NCBI RefSeq assembly: GCF_002214465.1
Contig: NZ_CP015101.1
Location: forward strand, 503,013-567,012
Length of the DNA: 64,000 nucleotides
Reading direction: 5' to 3'
From: Thermococcus barossii
GTDB lineage: Archaea > Methanobacteriota_B > Thermococci > Thermococcales > Thermococcaceae
The notes under the pieces were generated by a model. The model ran no database searches, was not told where the DNA came from, and worked only from the letters and a program-made list of their open reading frames with translations. Positions 1 through 7,995 of the stretch are shown piece by piece. Position 1 is the first letter of the stretch, and each line of letters opens with the position of its first letter. Position numbers and translations under genes: made by a program.

Positions 1-780
1 CACAGGCCTTGTAACCAGCTCGTTAACGAAGCCTCCGATGTCGGTCAGAGTATTCTGGAGTTCATTGGCGGTTACGTCTATTATCTCCGGTTCCAGGATT
101 GAGATGGCCACTGGGGCATATTTGGCAGTAAGCTGGACCAGAGTCTCGAACGGGGAGAGTAGTTCCGCCGCAAGGAGGCCTTTGAAACTCTCGCCTTCCA
201 TTTCCCCCTGGACGACAAGCTTGTTTATTCTGCATCCCTCAATGCTGAGAGCCTTCCCCATGGTAGTTTTAATGGCCTCTTCGCTCTCCCCGAAAACCTC
301 TATGACAAAGCGGTACAGGATGTTTCTGTCCTCGACGATAAGCTCCTCTATCTCATCCCTAGAATAGCTAATCCTGGGCTCGGGAATGTCATCGAGCTTT
401 GGATACACAGCCAGGCCACCAAACTGCTTCATGAGCTTCCCCATAAAGAGAGATACTTCCCCGAGCGTTTTCATAAGATCCTTGGCCGCTATTTCCAGTT
501 TCCCCGGTTTGAGAACCTCGACCACCGCGGGAGAATACCTGAGGGTCAGGCGAACGATGTCACCAAAACTTCCGGCCACCTGGGCCTCTATGACCCCTGA
601 GTACTTGAGAAGCTCATCTTCCGGACTCTCTATAACATCTTCCAGTTTTACGTACTTGATCTTGACACCCTTCTCATTCCGTAGGTTCTTAGCTGTCTCC
701 TCCAAGGCCCTTTCTAAAACTTTCTTGTCGTTCCCGACACCTTCGATGTAAAAGATAACCTCGATTTCGGCCAATTTCAC
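1..780 (-). CDS. Conserved hypothetical protein with tandem-duplicated domain (partial, C-terminus off window)
   Basis: An open frame reads leftward from a GTG at 780-778 through the window edge with no stop, giving 260 visible residues. The GTG overlaps the TGA of the upstream radical-SAM gene, so the two are translationally coupled. The protein contains two copies of one alpha/beta unit, about residues 6-120 and 153-260. Each copy has a beta strand and helix, then a segment with YSP/YAP-V-x3-L-x-P followed by a helix ending in a TLGE or TLTD-type motif. I do not recognise the family. Coupling to the AmmeMemoRadiSam enzyme suggests, but does not show, a related role. Confidence 0.8.
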   Translation of the reverse strand, partial: MKLAEIEVIFYIEGVGNDKKVLERALEETAKNLRNEKGVKIKYVKLEDVIESPEDELLKYSGVIEAQVAGSFGDIVRLTLRYSPAVVEVLKPGKLEIAAKDLMKTLGEVSLFMGKLMKQFGGLAVYPKLDDIPEPRISYSRDEIEELIVEDRNILYRFVIEVFGESEEAIKTTMGKALSIEGCRINKLVVQGEMEGESFKGLLAAELLSPFETLVQLTAKYAPVAISILEPEIIDVTANELQNTLTDIGGFVNELVTRPV

Positions 781-1823
781 CACCACATCCACTTATATCG
801 CTTTTTTTTGTACGTACCTACCACGGGGATGGGTTCGCCGCAGTATTTGCACTTCCCATCCTCGATGTTGTACTCGGTGATTTTGAATCCCCAGCGGACT
901 ATTAAAGGTTTGCCGCACTTCGGGCAGTATGTGTTCTCCCCCTCGTGTCCCGGCACGTTGCCGATGTAGACGAACTTTAAGCCCTCTTCCCTGGCAACGC
1001 GGTAGGCCATCTCAACCGTCTCTATCGGTGTCGGCGGCAGGTGGGAGAGCTTGTAGTGGGGGAAGAAGCGCGAGAAGTGGACAGGAGTATCGTCTCCGAG
1101 CTCTTCAACGACCCAGCTCGCGAAGGCCCTGATTTCTTCCTCCCTGTCGTTGAGCGTCGGGATTATTAGGTAGGTCAGCTCGACGTGGATTCCAAAATCT
1201 TTCTTCGCTATAACAGCAGTCCTCCTGCTCGGCTCGCCACTCGGAACGCTCGCTATCTTCATGTAGAACTCGTCGCTGAAGGCCTTGATGTCTATGTTCA
1301 TCGCATCTATGTACGGCGCCAGCTCCCTGAAGGGCTCCTCGTTGATGTAGCCGTTGGTTATGAGGAGGTTGTAAATCCCCTCCCTTTTAGCGAGCTTTGC
1401 CGTGTCGAGGACGAACTCGTACCAGATGACCGGCTCGTTGTAGGTGTAGGCTATGCTCTCGCAGGAGTAGCGCTTTGCCATCGCCACGACCATCTCGGGC
1501 GTCATGTCGTGGAGGTATGGGAAGCTCTCGTCGGCCTGGCTTATCTCCCAGTTCTGGCAGTGCTTGCAGTGCATGTTGCAGCCGACGGTGCTTATCGAGA
1601 GGGCGCACGAACCGGGCCAGAAGTGGAAGAGGGGCTTCTTCTCAACCGGGTCGGCGGCTATGGATGACACCTTTCCGTAGTTGAGGGTGTAGAGCTTGCC
1701 CCCGATGTTTTTCCTTATCCTGCAGGAGCCTCTTTTCCCCTCGTTGATGATGCAGTTGAGAGGGCACAGCCTGCACCTCACCTTGCCCCCTTCGAGGGGC
1801 TCCCAGTAGAGGGCCTCGCGCAT
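777..1823 (-). CDS. amrS: AmmeMemoRadiSam-system radical SAM enzyme
   Basis: This 348-residue radical SAM protein has the cluster motif C82-x3-C86-x2-C89, which binds the 4Fe-4S cluster that cleaves S-adenosylmethionine. Before it lies a Cys-rich N-terminus (CRLCPLNC, residues 17-24, plus C34). At the C-terminus there is a zinc-ribbon-like pair of CxxC motifs (CPKC and CKYC). This arrangement and length fit the pyruvate-formate-lyase-activase-like AmrS family, whose partners AmmeMemo (AmmB) and MEMO are not in the window. The natural substrate is not known to me. ATG at 1823 is preferred over the upstream GTG because GGTGAGA lies just before it. Confidence 0.9.
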   Translation of the reverse strand: MREALYWEPLEGGKVRCRLCPLNCIINEGKRGSCRIRKNIGGKLYTLNYGKVSSIAADPVEKKPLFHFWPGSCALSISTVGCNMHCKHCQNWEISQADESFPYLHDMTPEMVVAMAKRYSCESIAYTYNEPVIWYEFVLDTAKLAKREGIYNLLITNGYINEEPFRELAPYIDAMNIDIKAFSDEFYMKIASVPSGEPSRRTAVIAKKDFGIHVELTYLIIPTLNDREEEIRAFASWVVEELGDDTPVHFSRFFPHYKLSHLPPTPIETVEMAYRVAREEGLKFVYIGNVPGHEGENTYCPKCGKPLIVRWGFKITEYNIEDGKCKYCGEPIPVVGTYKKKRYKWMWW

Positions 1824-1850
1824 ATCTCTCACCGGATTATAGTTGGCTCA

Positions 1851-2570
1851 CTACCGTTTAAGTTTTTGGTACAGTTCGTAGTACTCCCCCATCGTGAGGA
1901 ACTTTGCTCCCTGCCTCCTGTAGTGATCGATGAGCATTCCGAGGAGCTCTATAGCCTTATTGCCGGTGTTGAACCTGCAGTCCCATCTGATTTTTTCCTT
2001 CTGCATCGGGACGAATTCCCACGGGTGGGCGAAGTAAACGCGGGGCTCCCTCAGGCGGGCGTGAATGAGTCTCTGCAGTCTCCAGGGGAGCCTTATGACG
2101 GACGAGGTCGTCGAGGCCGGAACCTCAAGAACCTCCCCGAAGAACCTAACCCCCTCGCGGTAGCCCTTGTAGGTCGCCTTTGATGAGTCAACGAGAACCC
2201 CGTTTTTTGCCAGTATATCATAATAGTAATTAGGAAACTGCAGGTTGGGGGCGCGGAATGAAACCACCTCTCCAAACTCACGAAGCACCTCAAGGGACTT
2301 CACGATGGTCCTCTCTCCCTCGTCTCGGGGGAGCCTGTCAAGCCGCTCGTGGTTGTAGTTGTGGCTTCCGAGCTCGTGTCCCTCGTCGATGACCCTCTTC
2401 ACGAGCCCCGGGAAGCGCTTCGCCATCTCTGCCGTGAAGAAGAACGTCGCTCTCACGTTTTTTTCAGCCATCAGATCGAGTAGCTTCGGAAGTCCCTCCT
2501 CCATTCCCCTCGTTGTCATGAGATACGGCGGGCAATCGTGTTCAACGTCAAACGTTATTGAAACGAGCAT
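1851..2570 (-). CDS. Polysaccharide deacetylase (NodB-type) family protein
   Basis: This 239-residue protein has the NodB fold signatures. They are TFDVEHD at residues 6-12, which holds the catalytic and metal Asp; an HxxxH metal motif (H70, H74) in GSHNYNH; FRAP near 105; and a late HPWEF. The family removes N-acetyl or related groups from carbohydrates in a metal-dependent way. No signal peptide is seen, so it probably acts in the cytoplasm on a lipid- or nucleotide-linked sugar. Its ATG shares one base with the TGA of the upstream glycosyltransferase (TGATG), and the neighbouring flippase-like gene supports a glycan or glycolipid pathway. The substrate is unknown. Confidence 0.88.
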   Translation of the reverse strand: MLVSITFDVEHDCPPYLMTTRGMEEGLPKLLDLMAEKNVRATFFFTAEMAKRFPGLVKRVIDEGHELGSHNYNHERLDRLPRDEGERTIVKSLEVLREFGEVVSFRAPNLQFPNYYYDILAKNGVLVDSSKATYKGYREGVRFFGEVLEVPASTTSSVIRLPWRLQRLIHARLREPRVYFAHPWEFVPMQKEKIRWDCRFNTGNKAIELLGMLIDHYRRQGAKFLTMGEYYELYQKLKR

Positions 2571-3793
2571 CAACCCAGCCTCCTCATCATTCTGTACATC
2601 AGGTACCTTCTGTCAACGTCTCTACCCATATCCATGGTATGGCGGTACACCCGCATCAGTCTTCTAAGCACAACCTCCCACGAAAACTCCTTCTCCGCCC
2701 TCTTCCGCGCTTCAATGCCCATGGCTACCAGTTTTTCTCTGTCCTGGAACACCTCGGCAAGGTTCTCTGCCATTCCCTCCTCACTGACGGCGAGAAGGCC
2801 GGTGATTCCGTTGAGCACCATGTCCGAGAGACCGCTCTCGTTCCGACCGATGACGGGATTTCCAGTTGCCATGGCCTCAAGCCCGACAACGGGGAAGGCC
2901 TCCAGAATGCCGGGCATTAGAACCAGGTCCGCCGCCCAGTACAGCGGAAGAAGCCTTCCTCTCTCCATGAAGTCGTACAGCTCGGTTATCTCGCCTATAC
3001 CGGTTTCTCTTAGGTTCCTCTCCAGCACCGGGCGCATCGGCCCGTTTCCTATCATCACGAGCTTTACCTTGCTTTTGGGGATCCCACTTCGCTTGAGAGC
3101 CTCCCTGACCATCACCGGTATTCTGTGGGCCTGCTTGCGCTCGGTCATCCTGCCCAGATAGAGCACGACTATCTCGTTCCTCACGCCGAGATTCCTTCTG
3201 GCCCTTTCCCTCTCCTCCGGCTCCGGCGGGCGCCACTTCCTTACGTCTATCCCGTTGGGAACCACTACAACCGGGCGGCCGTTGAGCTTGTTCCCCAGCA
3301 GGTTTCTGGTATCCTCTGCGACGGGGGTGCTGACGGCGACGAAGGTGTCTATCCTCTTGAGGTGATGCCTGAGGAATGGCCCGAGTAGGAAGTCCAGCGA
3401 ATGCTCCCCGTAGAATGAGTGGTTGGTGGCGACCACAGGGACGTTCCTTATTCCCCTCGATATCTTCGACACGGCAACCGCCAGGGGGGAGTATATGCTG
3501 TGGACATGGGTTATGTCAAACCCGACCTCCTTGTAGAACTCGTTTATCCTCCAGAACTGTGAGAAACCCACGCTGGAGTGGTATTTACGGAAATAAAGCG
3601 TCGCCGGAAACCTCACGACGCGGTATGGGAAGCTATCAACGTAGGGCTTCATGTACCTGTAATCGTGGGTCAGGACGTAGGGTTCATGCCCCAGGAGGAC
3701 GAGATTGCGGGCCAGTTCATCGATGTGGGATTCTATCCCCCCTATTTTTGGATAGAACCAGTCACTCGCTATTGCGATCTTAAGGCTTTCCAT
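2570..3793 (-). CDS. Glycosyltransferase family 4 protein
   Basis: This is a 407-residue GT-B glycosyltransferase. The N-terminal acceptor domain has the GGIE loop (18-21). The linker has PNGID (179-183), and the C-terminal donor domain has GRMTERK (214-220) and the EX7E-like segment beginning EAFPVVGLEAMATG (298-311). Such enzymes move a sugar from a nucleotide donor to a lipid or sugar acceptor. ATG at 3793 is chosen because GGAGGGG precedes it and the protein then begins at the first beta strand. The start lies 25 bp inside the flippase-like gene and the end overlaps the deacetylase start, so the three are probably one operon. Donor and acceptor are unknown. Confidence 0.92.
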   Translation of the reverse strand: MESLKIAIASDWFYPKIGGIESHIDELARNLVLLGHEPYVLTHDYRYMKPYVDSFPYRVVRFPATLYFRKYHSSVGFSQFWRINEFYKEVGFDITHVHSIYSPLAVAVSKISRGIRNVPVVATNHSFYGEHSLDFLLGPFLRHHLKRIDTFVAVSTPVAEDTRNLLGNKLNGRPVVVVPNGIDVRKWRPPEPEERERARRNLGVRNEIVVLYLGRMTERKQAHRIPVMVREALKRSGIPKSKVKLVMIGNGPMRPVLERNLRETGIGEITELYDFMERGRLLPLYWAADLVLMPGILEAFPVVGLEAMATGNPVIGRNESGLSDMVLNGITGLLAVSEEGMAENLAEVFQDREKLVAMGIEARKRAEKEFSWEVVLRRLMRVYRHTMDMGRDVDRRYLMYRMMRRLG

Positions 3794-4650
3794 ATCTCGA
3801 CCCCTCCGGACGTCAGGAGGACCGCTAGTCCCACTAGACTGCTGGCAACGTAGGAGACAAAGCGCTCCAGGAGGGTTATTGACACCGCCAGGGCCATTGG
3901 AATTCCAAAGTAAGTGAGGGTTCCAACCAGGCCACCCTCGATTATTCCCACGCCCCCAGGAGTAAAGGCGACGAGGCCGAAGAGGAGGTTTGCGATTGAG
4001 ATTACCGCTATGAAGCTCCACGCCAGATTGAGGCCGAATGCCAGGGCTATGAGCTTCAATCTGACGACGTCGAGGAGCCAGACGGTGGAGCTTAGCAGTA
4101 CTGCCACCATGTTGAGACTGTGCATGCTCCTTAGTGCCGTTATCTTTCTCATCTCGTCCTCCGTCACGGGGGTTCTAAAGATGCGGAGCGAGAGCCTCAC
4201 GAAGGCGTCCCACTTAATCCATATTAGAATCACTCCGGCTATGCCGAGGACTATGAACGGGAGGGGTTCCCCCGACGAGAAGTACATCATGCCCACGAGG
4301 AAGAGGGCGAATATGGGGATGGTCTCCAGTATGCGTTCGTAGATTATGCTGACCGCCGAAACCCCCGTTGGGATGTTCGCCTTTTTGGAAACCCATGCCA
4401 TCCTAAGCAGTTCTCCGCCGCTCCTGCTCATGGGGGTGACGTTGTTCATGAAAATCGAGGCGAGTATTGCCTTGACGAGCTCACGAAGGGGAGCGTCCCT
4501 GCCGACGCCCTTCAGAACGAGCTTCCAGCGAATGCCGTAGAGAACGACGCTCACGTAGTAGGTGAGGAAAGCCAAGAACAGGTACCTCAGAGAGGCGGTG
4601 CTCACCACTGAAAAATACTGCTGCGCTGACGTGGCAAGGCTCTCCAGCAT
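3769..4650 (-). CDS. UPF0104 / flippase-like integral membrane protein (LPG synthase TM-type)
   Basis: This is a 293-residue polytopic membrane protein with about seven or eight hydrophobic segments. It carries the family signatures NNVTPMSRSGGE (69-80) and TPGGVGIIEGG (230-240), typical of the AglD and MprF-type lysylphosphatidylglycerol-synthase membrane region. Family members are thought to move or modify lipid-linked substrates. Position directly upstream of a GT4 glycosyltransferase and a deacetylase supports a lipid-linked glycan role. Start choice between GTG 4656 and ATG 4650 is uncertain; ATG is taken. Confidence 0.85.
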   Translation of the reverse strand: MLESLATSAQQYFSVVSTASLRYLFLAFLTYYVSVVLYGIRWKLVLKGVGRDAPLRELVKAILASIFMNNVTPMSRSGGELLRMAWVSKKANIPTGVSAVSIIYERILETIPIFALFLVGMMYFSSGEPLPFIVLGIAGVILIWIKWDAFVRLSLRIFRTPVTEDEMRKITALRSMHSLNMVAVLLSSTVWLLDVVRLKLIALAFGLNLAWSFIAVISIANLLFGLVAFTPGGVGIIEGGLVGTLTYFGIPMALAVSITLLERFVSYVASSLVGLAVLLTSGGVEIWKALRSQ

Positions 4651-4690
4651 AGTCACAACCTACCTTAAGTCGGCCTAGGGTTTTAAAACA

Positions 4691-5656
4691 TTATCGGAAC
4701 ATCTCTCTATACGTCCCTTTTACTCTCCTGTTAAGGTGTTCCCAGCCGAGAACGGGCATTTCCTGTCTTTTTTCATCAGTGGTAATATAGACTCCCGTTC
4801 CCTTCAGAACCCTTCCTATGACAGTGCACCTCACCCCAAGGCATCTAAGCTTCTCCTCCGGCAGGGTAAAGACGAGTTCGAACTCCTCCCCGCTCGCGAG
4901 GGCTATCTCAATCGGGTTCAGCCCCAGAATCTCACCTACCGCCCTGACCTCATCTCTAATCGGAAGCTCCTGGGCCTCAATATCTATCCTTACCCCGCTC
5001 ATTTCAGCCAGGAGGTGAAGCTCCTTGCTCAGGCCGTCGCTTATATCGATTGCCGCGTTCGCAAGTTCGCTCAGTTCGATTCCCTCCTTAACCCTTGCCC
5101 TCGGTTCGAGGAGTTTCTCATATAGAGCCCGCCGCGCGCCCGCTGGAACGTCAAGTTCATGCTTCCAGGCGAGGAGGCCTGCCAAAGCCCTGCCGATATC
5201 GCCGGTCACGCAGACCAGGTCACCCGGCCTTGCCCCGCTCCTTGTGAGGAGTCTCCTGGTCCTTCCGAGGGCAATTCCGTCTATTACCAAATCGTCCGCC
5301 TCGTTCGTATCCGCGCTCAGAACAGGGACGCCGTAATGCTCAAGGGCCTTTCCTATCCCCTTCGCGACTCCCTCAAGGTAGTCCATTCCAATGTCCCGCG
5401 GAACTCCCAGCGAGAAGAGGAACCCCACCGGTCTGGCCCCCATAGCCGCGACATCGCTCACGTTCATTGTAACAGCCTTGAAACCCACCTGCTCGGGCGT
5501 CATTACTCCGGGAACGTCCGTTTTTCTCACGAGCATGTCGTTTGTAGCCACCAGCCATCCGTCACGGAGCCTGAGCGCGCCGGCATCGTCCCCGAGGGGT
5601 AGATCTCCCTGGAGCCTGAGGTGTCTCCTGAAGAGTTCGATTATCTCCTTCTCCAC
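4691..5656 (-). CDS. thiL: Thiamine-monophosphate kinase
   Basis: ThiL phosphorylates thiamine monophosphate with ATP to give thiamine diphosphate. The 321-residue protein shows the PurM/AIR-synthase-type features of the family: GDDAG (22-26) for Mg-ATP binding, the NVSDVAAMGA stretch near residue 65, a GDIG segment near 150, and DISDGL in the C-terminal half. Length is normal for the family. The start is a GTG preceded by GAGGG. A TATA element (minus strand, about 5695-5687) lies 35 bp upstream, so this is likely the first gene of its own transcript, possibly running on into the downstream flippase-like gene 40 bp away. Confidence 0.92.
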   Translation of the reverse strand: MEKEIIELFRRHLRLQGDLPLGDDAGALRLRDGWLVATNDMLVRKTDVPGVMTPEQVGFKAVTMNVSDVAAMGARPVGFLFSLGVPRDIGMDYLEGVAKGIGKALEHYGVPVLSADTNEADDLVIDGIALGRTRRLLTRSGARPGDLVCVTGDIGRALAGLLAWKHELDVPAGARRALYEKLLEPRARVKEGIELSELANAAIDISDGLSKELHLLAEMSGVRIDIEAQELPIRDEVRAVGEILGLNPIEIALASGEEFELVFTLPEEKLRCLGVRCTVIGRVLKGTGVYITTDEKRQEMPVLGWEHLNRRVKGTYREMFR

Positions 5657-5686
5657 CCCTATCCCTCACTCCCAGTTGGGTCATGG

Positions 5687-5714
5687 GATTTAAAGCCTTC
5701 GCCAAGCTTTTATG
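5687..5714. promoter_or_regulatory. Divergent thiL / galT promoter elements
   Basis: Two TATA-like boxes face away from each other. CTTTAAATC on the minus strand (5695-5687) lies about 31 bp before the thiL GTG. CTTTTATG on the plus strand (5707-5714) lies about 31 bp before the galT ATG. Only about 12 bp separate them. Confidence 0.55.
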
Positions 5715-5744
5715 CCCTTTCACCAATTTGGTGTAGTGGTGGAG

Positions 5745-6728
5745 ATGAGGGAGCTCCGCTATAATCCCCTGACCGGCCAGTGGATCATGGTCTCTTCAAC
5801 CAGAAAGAAGCGCCCATGGAGACCCAAAGACTTCTGTCCATTCTGTCCCGGAAACGAGGAGACCGGCTATGGCTGGGAGGTTCTGCTGCTTCCGAACAGG
5901 TTTCCGATGCTGTCCTTCGATGCCCCCAGACCGGAACGGGATGGATTCTACCGGAGGGCGAGGGCAATCGGCCAGTGCAGTGTGATAGTTGAAACGCCCG
6001 AGCACAATATCAGGGACCTTGATGAGCTTTCCCCGAAGGCCATGATTCGGGTTGTTGAATTATGGAAAAACTTAACCGCAGAACTGAAGAAAAATCCCCG
6101 CGTTGCCTACGTCTCAATCTTCCGGAACAAGGGTGAGGAGATAGGCGTCAGCCTTACCCACCCTCACGGCCAGCTCTACGCCACCCCCTTCATCCCTCTG
6201 AAGGTTCGTCTGAAGCTTGAGAACTCAAGGGGATACTTTAAGCGCTACGGGGAGTGCCTGTTCTGCAGGATTCTGCGTGAGGAGCTGTGGAGTGAGAGGG
6301 CAGTATACGAGAACGGGGACTTTGTCATCTTTCTGCCCTTCTTCGCGAGCTGGCCCTTTGAGATTCACATCTATCCAAAGAGGCACGTACAGTGGCTAAC
6401 CCAGCTGAGCAGGAAAGAACTCGCTGGCCTGGCCGATGCACTTCGCGTTGCGACGGGAACCCTCAACACAGTCCTTGGGAGGGAGATGCCCTACACGATG
6501 ATGCTCTATCAGGCCCCCTTCAGGGGAACCTACGACTTTTACCACCTCCACGTCGAGTTCTACCCAATCCTGGGGGAGAACGGCAAAATCAAGTACGCCG
6601 CTGGAATTGAGATGGGAACCTGGGACTTTACCTACGACGGCGTTCCAGAGGAGAACGCGGAGAAGCTGAGGAGAGCCTGCGGGGAGGTGGTAAAAAGGAT
6701 TGACGCGAGGGGGAAGTGCTTTACCTAG
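5745..6728 (+). CDS. galT: Galactose-1-phosphate uridylyltransferase
   Basis: GalT exchanges UMP between UDP-glucose and galactose-1-phosphate in the Leloir pathway. The 327-residue protein has zinc-type CxxC motifs at C31/C34 and C171/C174 and the active-site HPHGQ motif (139-143) with the nucleophilic His. A second histidine-rich segment, HLHVEFYP, lies near the C-terminus. ATG 5745 follows GGTGGAG and gives the family N-terminus (MRELRYNPLTGQW); an upstream in-frame ATG at 5712 falls on the TATA box and is rejected. The 3' end overlaps the convergent EndoQ gene by 8 bp. Confidence 0.93.
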   Translation: MRELRYNPLTGQWIMVSSTRKKRPWRPKDFCPFCPGNEETGYGWEVLLLPNRFPMLSFDAPRPERDGFYRRARAIGQCSVIVETPEHNIRDLDELSPKAMIRVVELWKNLTAELKKNPRVAYVSIFRNKGEEIGVSLTHPHGQLYATPFIPLKVRLKLENSRGYFKRYGECLFCRILREELWSERAVYENGDFVIFLPFFASWPFEIHIYPKRHVQWLTQLSRKELAGLADALRVATGTLNTVLGREMPYTMMLYQAPFRGTYDFYHLHVEFYPILGENGKIKYAAGIEMGTWDFTYDGVPEENAEKLRRACGEVVKRIDARGKCFT

Positions 6729-7986
6729 CCCCTCCAAGGAACTTCATAAGGCTCGTCTGCTTCGGCCGGTACTCCTCCCTTGGAACCTCGACCTCAAGGG
6801 CTTCGAGCTCTTCTATCCCTGCCCTTCTTATCTCCTCCGGTAGCTTTATCTCGCCGTACTTTCCGCCGCCGCCTGGAATGACCACCAGCTTGCCCTTCCG
6901 GTACGCCCAGACGGCCTTTGCAACCTCCTCATGAACTTCCGCCAGACCCTCCAGCGGAACGTCAACGAGAACCCTTATCTCGCTCCCGAATTCCCTCAAA
7001 AATCGCTCCCATATCAGTCTCACAGCCTTCGTCTCCACGCCTTTGCCTATCACCATCGCTATTATCTCCGCCAGCGGGGCAAGCCTCAGGTAGGGCGGCC
7101 TGTCCTTCGGTCTCTCATTGGTATCGGCAAGCTCAAGGATTCTGTCATGAACGCCCTTCTTTATCCTGCCGCCGCACCTGGGACACTTCCATCTGAAGGC
7201 TCTGGCATCGCTGAGGGAGTACTTCGTATAGCAGCGGGAGCAGGCGGTGAGGTGGTACTTTCCTAAGCGGGGGTCGAGGCCCGCGTTGAGGACTATCCTC
7301 CTTCCACCTCTCCTGAGGATGGCCTTCCGCACCTCTTCGAAGGTGACCTCTTTAATCTCGAAGCGGTTGAACTCCCTCCCGAGGCGGTGGGGCATCGGCG
7401 AGTGCGCGTCGCTGTTGCTGAGGTATGTTAGGGGGTGATGGGCCTTTATCATGTCCGCCATCTCGCTGTCGGCGGAGAGGCCAAGCTCAAGGAACTGGAT
7501 TTTTGCCCCATCATAGGCCTCCTTAAGGCTGTTGTACTCCTTGTAGAGGCTCGTCCAGGGGGTAAAGGCGTGGGCAGGGCCTATTAAAACGTCCCGCTCG
7601 TTCGCCAGGTCGGCTATTTCTGAAGCGGAAAGGCCCAGGTGCGGCCTGCCCTCCCTGTCTATGTCCTGGGAGTACGGCCTTAGCCTCTCGCGCATTTCCC
7701 TCACGGTCTCTATGCTCGGGAATATCAGCACGTGGTGAACCCTTCTGTCGTCCTCGACCTCGGCCGTCAGGAGGAACCTGACCCCTTTCCTCTCGTAGGT
7801 TCCCTCCTCCACTTTTTCCGCGTACCTCAGGAGCTCGGCCTCCCACATGGGATTGAGTATGTCCCCCGTTCCAACCAGGCCGAGGCCCTTAAATCTCGCG
7901 TTCTCGGCGAGATTGGGAATGGTCATGGCTTTTGAGACCGCTTTGGAGTAGCGTGAGTGAATGTGAAGGTCGGCATCAACCTGCAT
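6721..7986 (-). CDS. endoQ: Endonuclease Q (PHP-domain DNA repair nuclease)
   Basis: The 421-residue protein begins with the PHP metal motif DLHIHSRYS (6-14), continues with further His/Asp motifs (GPAHAFTPW, SNSDAHSP), and has a zinc-binding CxxC...CxxC region near residues 240-265. This matches the Thermococcales EndoQ family, which cuts 5' of uracil, hypoxanthine and abasic sites, damage that is frequent at high temperature. The ATG follows GAGGTGG nine bases after the stop of the ClC channel gene, so the two are probably co-transcribed although their functions appear unrelated. The identification is from memory of the family, not a search. Confidence 0.87.
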   Translation of the reverse strand: MQVDADLHIHSRYSKAVSKAMTIPNLAENARFKGLGLVGTGDILNPMWEAELLRYAEKVEEGTYERKGVRFLLTAEVEDDRRVHHVLIFPSIETVREMRERLRPYSQDIDREGRPHLGLSASEIADLANERDVLIGPAHAFTPWTSLYKEYNSLKEAYDGAKIQFLELGLSADSEMADMIKAHHPLTYLSNSDAHSPMPHRLGREFNRFEIKEVTFEEVRKAILRRGGRRIVLNAGLDPRLGKYHLTACSRCYTKYSLSDARAFRWKCPRCGGRIKKGVHDRILELADTNERPKDRPPYLRLAPLAEIIAMVIGKGVETKAVRLIWERFLREFGSEIRVLVDVPLEGLAEVHEEVAKAVWAYRKGKLVVIPGGGGKYGEIKLPEEIRRAGIEELEALEVEVPREEYRPKQTSLMKFLGGAR

Positions 7987-7995
7987 GGAACCACC

